From contig NZ_ATXT01000011.1 in the NCBI RefSeq assembly GCF_000421825.1, positions 248,001 to 312,000 of the forward strand: a DNA stretch of 64,000 bases, given 5' to 3'. A program made the translations under genes and the position numbers. Below the pieces are notes generated by a model, which saw only the letters and a program-made list of their open reading frames with translations, was not told the DNA's origin and made no database searches. Below, piece by piece: positions 27,909 through 35,130 of this stretch (its first letter is position 1; each line of letters starts with the position of its first letter). The DNA comes from Humibacter albus DSM 18994. Lineage in GTDB: Bacteria > Actinomycetota > Actinomycetes > Actinomycetales > Microbacteriaceae.

Positions 27909-29501
27909 TCAGATCACCCGTTCCATGGCGTTCGCGATGGCGACCGCGCGCAAAGGCGCGGCCGCCTTGTTCTGCGATTCGACGAACTCGTTCTCGGGAA
28001 TCGAGTCCGCCACGAGTCCGCCTCCGGCCTGCACGCGGGCGAGCCCGTCCATGATCGTGGCGGTGCGGATCGCGATGGCGAGATCGGCGTCGCCCCCGAA
28101 CCCGAAGTAGCCGACCACTCCCCCGTAAACGCCGCGTTGGGCGGGTTCGAGCTCGTCGATGATCTCCAGCGCACGCGGTTTGGGGGCGCCGGAGAGCGTC
28201 CCGGCCGGGAACGTCGAGCGGAACACGTCGATCGCTGTCGATCCCGGACGCAGATCGCCCTCGACGGACGAGACGATGTGCATGATGTGGCTGAACCGCT
28301 CGATGCGCATGAACTCGGTTACCTCGACGGAGCCCGCGACGCAGACCCGGGCGAGGTCGTTGCGCGCCAGATCCACCAGCATGAGGTGCTCCGCCCGCTC
28401 CTTCTCGTCGGCAAGCAGCTCGGTGGAGAGCTCGGCATCGTGTTCCGGGGTGGCGCCGCGCGGACGCGAACCGGCGATGGGATGCGTGAACGCACGCCGG
28501 TCCTGCACCTTCACCAGAGCTTCGGGCGACGATCCGACGACCGTGTACGGCGCCCCGCTGGAGCGCTCCAACTGGAGCAGATACATGTACGGGCTCGGGT
28601 TCAGGCTGCGCAGAACTCGGTAGACGTCGAGCGGATCGGCGGTGACGGGCAGTTCGAAGCGTTGCGAGATGACCACCTGGAACACATCGCCGGCGCGGAT
28701 GTGCTCTTTGGCCGACTCGACCGAGGCCAGGAAGTCCTCGCGTCGGGTGCGCGAGACCGGATCGGGAACGATGCCGAAATCGGCCAGCTCCAGGTGCGCC
28801 TCTGCGTTCTGCGAGAGTTCGGCCTGCATGCGGTCGAGCCGGGCCTGCGCCGCCTCCCAGAGATCGTCGGCGCGGCTGCGGTCGACACGCTCTCCGGCAG
28901 CGACGTCGTCCACGAGAACGTTGGTGATGAGCTGCAGCGTGCCGAACCGGTGGTCGACGGCGACGAGGTCCGAGACGAAGCAGAGCGCCTGGGAGGGCAC
29001 GTCGAATTCCGCCGGCGGCTGATCGGGCAGCCGCTCCAGCTGGCGCACGGCCTCCCACCCGATGAAGCCGACGAGGCCGCCGGTGAGCGGTGGGAGACCG
29101 TCGACGGGGTCGGAGCGCCAGCGCTCGTAGAGCAGCGCGAGAAGATCGAGTGACGGTGTCTGCGCGAGCTGCGCTGCGGCATCCGTGCCGAAGGCCCGCT
29201 GCGCACTCAGGCCGTAGTCGAGCCAGAGCGAGCCGGCGTCCGAGCCCTCGCCAGGCGCGGATGCCGACGACTGCGTCAGAACACCGAACGAGCCGACCCC
29301 CACGAACGAGTAGCGCGAGAAGATGCCACCCTGTTCGGCGGATTCGAGCAGGAACGTGCCCGGCCGCTCCGCGCCGAGCTTGCGATAGATCCCGACGGGC
29401 GTCTCGCCGTCCGCGAAGAGCTCCCGCGCCACCGGGATCACCCGACGTGTGCCCAGCAGCTCGTCGAACCCGGAGCGCGTCGTCGTCCCCGCCGTGTTCA
29501 C
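27909..29501 (-). CDS. trpE: Anthranilate synthase component I
   Basis: A 530-aa enzyme making anthranilate from chorismate with the ammonia-supplying TrpG (not in the window). The N-terminal tryptophan-feedback motif FLLESAEQGGIFSRYSF is intact, so Trp inhibition is expected. The chorismate-binding domain has PFM-like strands, GSSPEALVKV, LARNDLARVC, EVTEFMRIERFSHIMHIVSS, FPAGTLSGAPKPRALEIIDE and RGVYGGVVGYFG. GTG at 29501 overlaps the hisI stop by 4 nt (GTGA). It is in an operon downstream of histidine genes, with no leader peptide visible. Confidence 0.96.
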   Translation of the reverse strand: MNTAGTTTRSGFDELLGTRRVIPVARELFADGETPVGIYRKLGAERPGTFLLESAEQGGIFSRYSFVGVGSFGVLTQSSASAPGEGSDAGSLWLDYGLSAQRAFGTDAAAQLAQTPSLDLLALLYERWRSDPVDGLPPLTGGLVGFIGWEAVRQLERLPDQPPAEFDVPSQALCFVSDLVAVDHRFGTLQLITNVLVDDVAAGERVDRSRADDLWEAAQARLDRMQAELSQNAEAHLELADFGIVPDPVSRTRREDFLASVESAKEHIRAGDVFQVVISQRFELPVTADPLDVYRVLRSLNPSPYMYLLQLERSSGAPYTVVGSSPEALVKVQDRRAFTHPIAGSRPRGATPEHDAELSTELLADEKERAEHLMLVDLARNDLARVCVAGSVEVTEFMRIERFSHIMHIVSSVEGDLRPGSTAIDVFRSTFPAGTLSGAPKPRALEIIDELEPAQRGVYGGVVGYFGFGGDADLAIAIRTATIMDGLARVQAGGGLVADSIPENEFVESQNKAAAPLRAVAIANAMERVI

Positions 29502-30001
29502 GCGGGCTTCCCTGCGGCGTCCGCCACGACCGGGTGCAGCAGATCGGTGTCGAAGCAGGTTCGCGTTCCCGTGTGGCAGGCGGCGCCGAGCTGCTCCACA
29601 CGCACGAGTAGCGTGTCGCCGTCGCAGTCCAGCGCGGCGCCGCGCACGAACTGCACGTGACCGGACGTGTCGCCCTTGCGCCAGTACTCCTGACGCGAGC
29701 GCGACCAGAACGTCACGCGACCCTCGGTCATGGTGCGCAGAAAGGCTTCACGGTCCATCCAGCCGACCATGAGCACCTCGCGGCTGTCCCACTCCTGGAT
29801 CACCGCGGTGACCAGCCCGCGGTCGTCGAATTTCACGCGATCCAGGATCGCGGATGCGCTCGCGCGCGTCATCCCGGTCGTCGCGTCGTTCATCGTCGCG
29901 CCTGCGTTCCTCGTCGCGCCTGCGTTCCTCGTCGCGTCCGAGCCCAGCGCTTTACCGGTGCCCATGGTCTCAACCGGACTCATCGCTTCACCTGTACTCA
30001 T
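29498..30001 (-). CDS. hisI: Phosphoribosyl-AMP cyclohydrolase with a repeat-built N-terminal extension
   Basis: Opens the adenine ring of PR-AMP in histidine synthesis. The catalytic domain (about 50-155) has [36 protein letters not shown] and the zinc cysteines in ALDCDGD and [10 protein letters not shown]. The family is usually about 115-140 aa; here the frame from ATG at 30001 gives 167 aa, because the first 42 residues are low-complexity repeats ([18 protein letters not shown], then ATRNAG twice). The 4-nt overlap with the hisF stop (ATGA) favours this long start. ATGs for MNDATTG and MTRASAS (about residues 37 and 44) would give a standard-length protein. Downstream it overlaps trpE. 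Confidence 0.9.
   Translation of the reverse strand: MSTGEAMSPVETMGTGKALGSDATRNAGATRNAGATMNDATTGMTRASASAILDRVKFDDRGLVTAVIQEWDSREVLMVGWMDREAFLRTMTEGRVTFWSRSRQEYWRKGDTSGHVQFVRGAALDCDGDTLLVRVEQLGAACHTGTRTCFDTDLLHPVVADAAGKPA
29895..29940. repeat. 18-bp tandem repeat inside the hisI N-terminus
   Basis: GTCGCGCCTGCGTTCCTC occurs at 29895-29912 and 29913-29930, with a partial third copy after it. In the hisI frame each copy codes a six-residue unit (ATRNAG), so copy number can change without a frameshift. Confidence 0.85.
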
Positions 30002-30762
30002 TGCCTCACCGGGGCCCCTGCTGTGTGCAACGCGGCTTTCACGTTGCCGATCGTCATCAGTCCGTCGTGGAAGACGCTCGCCGCGAGAACCGCATCCGCT
30101 CCGGCCGCGACCGCGGGCGCGAAGTCGTCCACCGAGCCCGCCCCGCCCGAAGCGATCACCGGTGCGGAGCTCACGTCGCGCATGGCTGTCACGAGCTCCA
30201 GGTCGAAGCCTTGTCTAGTGCCGTCGGCGTCGATCGAGTTCACGAGAAGCTCTCCCGCGCCGAGCTTCACGGCGCGCGCCGCCCAGGCCAGGGCATCCAG
30301 ATCTGTCTCGGTTCGCCCGCCGTGCGTCGTCACGACGAAGCCGGAGGCCGTGCGGGGCGACCGCTTCACGTCGAGCGAGAGCACGAGCACCTGGTCGCCG
30401 AACCGCTCCGAGATCTCGCCGATCAGCTCGGGGCGGGCGATGGCGGCGCTGTTCACACCCACCTTGTCGGCGCCGCTGGCCAGCAGCCGGGCGACGTCAT
30501 CGCTCGAGCGCACGCCGCCTCCGACCGTGAGCGGGATGAAGACCTGCTCGGCGGTGCGCCGCACCATGTCGTAGGTGGTGGCCCTGCCCTCCACGGTGGC
30601 GGTGACGTCGAGGAACGTGAGCTCGTCGGCACCCTGTTCGTAGTACCGGGCTGCCAGCTCGACCGGGTCGCCGGCGTCGCGCAGATTCTGGAAGTTCACG
30701 CCCTTGACGACGCGGCCGTCGGCCACGTCGAGGCACGGGATGACGCGGATCGCGAGCGACAT
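29998..30762 (-). CDS. hisF: Imidazole glycerol phosphate synthase, cyclase subunit
   Basis: A 254-aa TIM barrel that uses ammonia from HisH to form IGP and [27 protein letters not shown] contains the first catalytic Asp; LVLSLDVKR the second; [25 protein letters not shown] and [12 protein letters not shown] are the phosphate and barrel motifs. The ATG at 30762 gives the standard N-terminus and 16 nt separate it from hisG. Its stop overlaps the hisI start. hisH, hisA, hisB, hisC and hisD are outside the window. Confidence 0.97.
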   Translation of the reverse strand: MSLAIRVIPCLDVADGRVVKGVNFQNLRDAGDPVELAARYYEQGADELTFLDVTATVEGRATTYDMVRRTAEQVFIPLTVGGGVRSSDDVARLLASGADKVGVNSAAIARPELIGEISERFGDQVLVLSLDVKRSPRTASGFVVTTHGGRTETDLDALAWAARAVKLGAGELLVNSIDADGTRQGFDLELVTAMRDVSSAPVIASGGAGSVDDFAPAVAAGADAVLAASVFHDGLMTIGNVKAALHTAGAPVRQ

Positions 30763-30778
30763 GTCTGCTCCGTCCGTC

Positions 30779-31621
30779 TCAGAGCCGGGCCGCGTGGATC
30801 GGGGTGACGAGGATGGCGCGCGCACCGAGCTCGTACAGGTCGTCCATGATGCGGTTGGTGCTGCTGCGCGGGACCATGGCGCGCACCGCTACCCATCCGG
30901 AGTCACGCAGCGGCGAGATCGTGGGCGATTCGACACCGGGCGTGAGTGCCACGGCTCGTTCGATGAGCTCCGACGGAAGGTCGTAGTCGATCAACACGTA
31001 CCGCCGGGCCACCATCACACCCTGCAGACGGCGCTGCAGAGTGGCGAGCCCCGGTGCCGGGTCCCCCGGCGCGCCGATCAGCACGGCCTGCGACTGCAGG
31101 ATGACGGGTCCGAAGATCTCCAGGCCCTGCTTGCGCAGCGTGGAGCCGGTCTCGACGACGTCGGCGACGGCGTCCGCCACACCGAGGCGTACCGCGGACT
31201 CCACGGCACCGTCGAGACGCACGAGCGTCGCGGAGACGCCCTCCCGCGCGAGGAACGCGCCGACGAGGCCGTCATAGCTGGTGGCGATGCGCAGGCCTTC
31301 GAGATCGCGCACGCCGGAGCAGCGCCCCGCGGGCCCGGCGAACCGGAACGTGGAGGCGGCGAACCCGAGCTCGTCGATCTCGTGGGCGCTGGAACCGGAG
31401 TCGAGCAACAGGTCGCGGCCGGTGACGCCCACGTCGAGTGCGCCGCTGCCGACGTAGGTGGCGATGTCGCGGGGACGCAGGTAGAAGAACTCGACATCGT
31501 TCGCCGGGTCGGCGACGATGAGTTCTTTGGGGTCTTTTCGGCCGTTGTAGCCCGCCTCGGCGAGCATCTGGGCGGCGGTCTCGGAGAGCGAGCCCTTGTT
31601 GGGCACGGCGATCTTCAGCAT
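30779..31621 (-). CDS. hisG: ATP phosphoribosyltransferase (long form)
   Basis: A 280-aa first enzyme of histidine synthesis, joining ATP and [37 protein letters not shown] and the PRPP-binding [14 protein letters not shown] are visible. The length and the C-terminal domain (about 210-280, [22 protein letters not shown]) mark the long form, which is feedback-inhibited by histidine without needing HisZ. The ATG at 31621 has AAGGAAG about 11 nt upstream. It follows hisE by 66 nt. Confidence 0.97.
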   Translation of the reverse strand: MLKIAVPNKGSLSETAAQMLAEAGYNGRKDPKELIVADPANDVEFFYLRPRDIATYVGSGALDVGVTGRDLLLDSGSSAHEIDELGFAASTFRFAGPAGRCSGVRDLEGLRIATSYDGLVGAFLAREGVSATLVRLDGAVESAVRLGVADAVADVVETGSTLRKQGLEIFGPVILQSQAVLIGAPGDPAPGLATLQRRLQGVMVARRYVLIDYDLPSELIERAVALTPGVESPTISPLRDSGWVAVRAMVPRSSTNRIMDDLYELGARAILVTPIHAARL

Positions 31622-31687
31622 GGGGCGCTGGACTTCCTTACGGTGAGCGGACGTGGGTGAGGGTGTCAGCCGCGCGAAGCGGCGCGC

Positions 31688-31951
31688 TCACAGATGTCGG
31701 TACACGTCCTGAAGGCTCAGCCCCTTCGCGACCATCATCACCTGGAGGTGGTAGAGCAGCTGCGAGATCTCCTCGGCCGCCTCGTCGTCGCTCTGGAACT
31801 CGGCCGCCATCCACACCTCGGCGGCTTCCTCGACGATCTTCTTGCCGATGGCATGGATGCCCGCATCGAGCTCACGAACGGTGCCCGAGCCCTCGGGACG
31901 CCTCGCGGCCTTGTCGGTCAGCTCGGCGAACAGTTCGTCGAAGGTTTTCAC
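31688..31951 (-). CDS. hisE: Phosphoribosyl-ATP pyrophosphatase
   Basis: An 87-aa all-helical MazG-like enzyme that removes pyrophosphate from PR-ATP, the second step of histidine synthesis. [16 protein letters not shown] is the EExxE-type metal-binding helix, and [24 protein letters not shown] closes the protein. It is separate from hisI, as in mycobacteria. GTG at 31951 ([21 protein letters not shown]) is preceded by TAACCT at 6 nt, so it is probably a leaderless operon start for hisE-hisG-hisF-hisI-trpE. Confidence 0.95.
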   Translation of the reverse strand: MKTFDELFAELTDKAARRPEGSGTVRELDAGIHAIGKKIVEEAAEVWMAAEFQSDDEAAEEISQLLYHLQVMMVAKGLSLQDVYRHL

Positions 31952-31957
31952 GTCCCT

Positions 31958-31963
31958 AGGTTA
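31958..31963 (-). promoter_or_regulatory. Probable -10 box of the hisE operon
   Basis: TAACCT, then AGGGAC (6 nt), then the GTG of hisE; no SD. It lies in the 35-nt gap after rpe. Confidence 0.45.
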
Positions 31964-31986
31964 GCGTGGCGCCGCCGGTCACCCGC

Positions 31987-32667
31987 TCACACCCGGCTCG
32001 GATGCTCGTGCTCGGCGGCTCTGTCGCGCAACAGTGAGATCTGCGCCGCCGGGTTCTGCGCGCGGAACACACTCGAGCCCGCCACGAACGTGTCGGCTCC
32101 CGCCTCGGCCGCGGTGACGATGGTCTCCTCGGTGATGCCGCCGTCCACCTGCAGCCAGACGTCCAGCCCGCGGGCGTTCACCGCCTGCCGCAGTCGGCGC
32201 AGCTTGGGCATGGTCTGGGGCTGAAAGCTCTGCCCGCCGAATCCCGGCTCGACGGTCATGACGAGAACCTGATCGAACTCTTCGAGAAGACCGAGGTAGG
32301 CATCCGGATCCGTCGCCGGTTTCAGCGCGATTCCCGCACGAGCGCCGATCTCGCGCAGCCGACGCGCGAGCGCGACCGGATCTGCCGCGGCCTCGGCGTG
32401 GAACGTCACGGAGTGCGCGCCGAGCTCGGCGTAGCCGGGAGCCCAGCGGTCCGGGTCGTCGATCATGAGGTGCACGTCGAGTGGGATGGCCGAGACTTCC
32501 TGGATGCGGCCGACCATCTGCGGCCCGAACGTGAGGTTGGGCACGAAGTGGTTGTCCATGACGTCGACGTGCACGAGGTCGGCGGTGGCGATGCGACCGA
32601 GCTCGTGCTCCATGTTCACGAAATCGGCGGCGAGGATGCTCGGATTGATGCGGACCATGGCATCCAC
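31987..32667 (-). CDS. rpe: Ribulose-phosphate 3-epimerase
   Basis: A 226-aa TIM barrel of the pentose phosphate pathway interconverting ribulose-5-P and xylulose-5-P. INPSILAADFVNMEHEL, DVMDNHFVPNLTFGP (metal His/Asp), HLMIDDP, MTVEPGFGGQSFQ and VDGGITEETI are present. GTG at 32667 has GGAG at good spacing and begins 2 nt before the rsmB stop codon is complete (TAACGTG region); an ATG at 32658 would trim three residues. It supplies pentose phosphates used for PRPP in the neighbouring his, trp and pyr pathways. Confidence 0.96.
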   Translation of the reverse strand: MDAMVRINPSILAADFVNMEHELGRIATADLVHVDVMDNHFVPNLTFGPQMVGRIQEVSAIPLDVHLMIDDPDRWAPGYAELGAHSVTFHAEAAADPVALARRLREIGARAGIALKPATDPDAYLGLLEEFDQVLVMTVEPGFGGQSFQPQTMPKLRRLRQAVNARGLDVWLQVDGGITEETIVTAAEAGADTFVAGSSVFRAQNPAAQISLLRDRAAEHEHPSRV

Positions 32668-32668
32668 G

Positions 32669-34078
32669 TTATTGGTCTCCGCTCGGCCGTCTGCGCAGCA
32701 GCGCGATGAACATGGCGTCGGTGCCGTGCCGGTGCGGCCAGAGCTGCACCTGGGCCCGGTCGCCGGCGAGGTCGAGCTCGCTCACCGCCAAGGCCTGCAG
32801 AACCTCCTGCGTGGGGAGCTCGGCGAGCTCGGGATGTCGCTTCAGCGCGTCGCTGACGGCAACCCGCGTCTCGGCGAGGTGCGGTGAGCACGTGACGTAA
32901 CAGAGCACGCCGCCGGGCCGCAGCGCCTTCACCGCGGAGTCGATCAACGCCGTCTGCAGCCTCGTGAGCTCGGGGACATCGCCCGGCGTCTTGCGCCAGC
33001 GCGCCTCCGGCCGGCGGCGCAGAGCGCCCAGCCCTGTGCACGGCGCGTCGAGGAGCACGCGGTCGTAGGTGCTCGGCTCGATGTCGCCGACGAGGGTGCC
33101 GTCGCGCTGCGTGAACTCGATCGCGGCGGGTGCTCCCTGCGCTGCGGCGGCGGCGACCGGGGCGACGGCGCGGCGTACGAGATCGAGCCTGGCCGGCACG
33201 AGCTCGTTGGCGACCAGACGGGCGCCGGATGCCTGTGCTGCCGCCGCGAGGATCGCCGCCTTCCCGCCGGGTCCCGAACACAGGTCGAGCCAGCGTTCGC
33301 CGCGCTCGACCGGCCGCGCGGCGAGGAACGCCTGAGCGGCGAGTTGCGAGCCCTCGTCCTGTACGCGGATCGCACCATCGGTGCCGGCCACGATGGCCGT
33401 CGGATCGCCGCCGCGCCAGACGAACCCGATCGGCGAATACCTGTCGAGGTCGGAGTCTTCTGGGCGCTGCGCCAGCCCGGGCAGCGCGGCGAGGTTCACG
33501 CGCGGCGCCTCGTCGTCGGCGCGCAGCAGCGCCTCCAGCTCGTCCTCCCGGTGCTCGGCCGCGAGCGAGCGGCGCAGTGCGCGGACGATCCAGGTGGGGT
33601 GCGAGTAGAGCGCGGAGAGCCTGTCGTCGTCGTTCTTCGCGCCATCGGCGATGCGCTGCCGCCACACTTCCGGTCGGGTGCGGGCGACCGTGCGCAGCAC
33701 GCCGTTGGCGAATCCGACGGCGGAGCGGGATGCCGCGCCTCGCACGAGCTCGACGGTCTCGTTGACGGCGGCGTGGCTGGGCGTGCGCAGCGCGAGCAGT
33801 TGGTGGCAGCCGAGGCGCAGTGCCTCGAGCACGGGACCGTCGATCCGGTCGACGCTGCGGTGCGCGGCGGCCTCGATGATCCGGTCGTAGTAGCCGCGCA
33901 TGCGCAGCGTGCCGTAGGTGAGCTCGGTCGCCAGCGCGGCGTCGGCCGGAGTCAGTCGGGCACGCTCGAGACGGGTCGGCAGGAGCAGGTTCGCGTAGGC
34001 ATCCGACTCCGTCACTGCGCACAGCACGTCGAAAGCGACCGATCGCGCGGTCGCGGGGCGGGACTGCCGGTCGTTCAC
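32669..34078 (-). CDS. rsmB: 16S rRNA (cytosine-5-)-methyltransferase RsmB-like, NusB + Fmu domains
   Basis: A 469-aa SAM-dependent RNA methyltransferase. Residues 1-160 form a NusB-like RNA-binding domain (ARSVAFDVLCAVTESDAYANLLL), the rest the Fmu catalytic domain: SAM motif WLDLCSGPGGKAAILAAA, the motif IV catalytic pair LLDAPCTGLGALRRRPEARW and the motif VI YVTCSPHLAETR with the nucleophilic Cys. Expected to make m5C967 in 16S rRNA. GTG at 34078 overlaps the fmt stop by 4 nt (GTGA). Confidence 0.93.
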   Translation of the reverse strand: MNDRQSRPATARSVAFDVLCAVTESDAYANLLLPTRLERARLTPADAALATELTYGTLRMRGYYDRIIEAAAHRSVDRIDGPVLEALRLGCHQLLALRTPSHAAVNETVELVRGAASRSAVGFANGVLRTVARTRPEVWRQRIADGAKNDDDRLSALYSHPTWIVRALRRSLAAEHREDELEALLRADDEAPRVNLAALPGLAQRPEDSDLDRYSPIGFVWRGGDPTAIVAGTDGAIRVQDEGSQLAAQAFLAARPVERGERWLDLCSGPGGKAAILAAAAQASGARLVANELVPARLDLVRRAVAPVAAAAAQGAPAAIEFTQRDGTLVGDIEPSTYDRVLLDAPCTGLGALRRRPEARWRKTPGDVPELTRLQTALIDSAVKALRPGGVLCYVTCSPHLAETRVAVSDALKRHPELAELPTQEVLQALAVSELDLAGDRAQVQLWPHRHGTDAMFIALLRRRPSGDQ

Positions 34079-35061
34079 GAGGAGACCTCCGTGCGGGTGG
34101 GCGTGTTGCTACGGGATGAGGCCTCGCCGAGATCGGCGGCGGTGCCGGCGGGAACGCCGCGCAGCCAGTCGGCTCCCGGCATGGCGCGCTTGCCGGCCGG
34201 TTGCACGGTGACGAGCTCGAGCGGTGCGGTGGCGGTTCCCAGAAACGCGCGCGCACCCTGCAGCAGGAGCTCGCCGGGACGCAGAGGATGCTCGCCGCAG
34301 CGCAGCGGGTCTGCCTCCGCCCGCCGTGCCACGAGAACCTTCACGCGTGAACCGTCGATCGTGAAGAACGCGCCCGGCTCGGGCGTCACGCCTCGCAGGC
34401 GCGCATAGACCGACTCGGCGTCGCGGGACGGGTCGAGCCGGGCATCCTCGATGCCGAGCTTCGCGGCGAGTGTCGGTTCGCCGTGCTGTGGCTCGGTGCG
34501 AGCGCTGCCGTCGGCGATCCCGTCGATCACCTGCTCGACGAGCCGGGCCCCTTCGAGGGCGAGGGATGCGAGCAGGTCGCCTGCCGTCTCATCCGTGCCG
34601 ATCGCACGCTCGATCGTCGCGTACACGTCACCGGCGTCGAGCTGCGGAACGAGGGAGAAGACGGCGGCGCCGGTGCGCTCGTCGCCGGCGATCAGCGCAC
34701 GCTGTACCGGGGCGGCGCCCCGCCAGCGCGGCAGCAGCGAGAAGTGCAGGTTGACCCAGCCGTGCGCGGGCGCGGAGAGCAGCGGTTCGCGTACCAGTCC
34801 CCCGTACGCGACCACGACGCCGAGGTCCGGCTCGGCCGAGAGGATGCGCCGGGTCGCGTCGTCGTCCAGCCGCCCGGTCTTCAGCACCGGCAGCCCGAGC
34901 TCGACGGCGGCGGTCGCCACGGGCGACGGGGTCAGCACGCGCTTGCGACCGAGCGGGGCATCCGGTCGGGTGACGACGAGGGTCACCTCATGCGAGCCGC
35001 CGGCCAGCGCGCGAAGCGTGGGCACGGCGGCATCCGGTGTTCCGGCGAACACGATCCTCAT
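34075..35061 (-). CDS. fmt: Methionyl-tRNA formyltransferase
   Basis: A 328-aa enzyme that formylates initiator Met-tRNA with 10-formyl-THF. MRIVFAGTPDAAVPTLRAL, the NLHFSLLPRWRGAAPVQRALIAG block with the catalytic Asn/His region, and GVTIF-like strand (here GAAVFSLVPQLDAGDVY) are clear; the C-terminal domain (about 205-328) binds tRNA. The ATG at 35061 lacks its own SD: the AAGGAG at 35085-35090 is correctly spaced for a 5-codon upstream ORF whose stop overlaps this ATG. Confidence 0.96.
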   Translation of the reverse strand: MRIVFAGTPDAAVPTLRALAGGSHEVTLVVTRPDAPLGRKRVLTPSPVATAAVELGLPVLKTGRLDDDATRRILSAEPDLGVVVAYGGLVREPLLSAPAHGWVNLHFSLLPRWRGAAPVQRALIAGDERTGAAVFSLVPQLDAGDVYATIERAIGTDETAGDLLASLALEGARLVEQVIDGIADGSARTEPQHGEPTLAAKLGIEDARLDPSRDAESVYARLRGVTPEPGAFFTIDGSRVKVLVARRAEADPLRCGEHPLRPGELLLQGARAFLGTATAPLELVTVQPAGKRAMPGADWLRGVPAGTAADLGEASSRSNTPTRTEVSS

Positions 35062-35075
35062 CGGGCGATCCTCAT
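35058..35075 (-). CDS. Five-codon upstream ORF overlapping the fmt start
   Basis: ATG at 35075 reads M-R-I-A-R and stops at TGA (35058-35060), which overlaps the fmt ATG (35059-35061) as ATGA. GGAG lies 9 nt before this ATG but 23 nt before that of fmt. It arose from a 14-bp duplication of the fmt start (ATGAGGATCG). It may couple translation to fmt; whether it is translated is not known. Confidence 0.4.
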   Translation of the reverse strand: MRIAR

Positions 35076-35130
35076 CGGGTGGGTCTCCTTCGGGAATGCG
35101 GACGATCGAACGCCCTCGAGGTTCGACCCG

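Noticed and set aside
29502-30001. A trp attenuator or leader peptide before trpE.
   Set aside because: The upstream sequence is hisI coding DNA overlapping trpE; no Trp-rich short ORF or terminator is seen.
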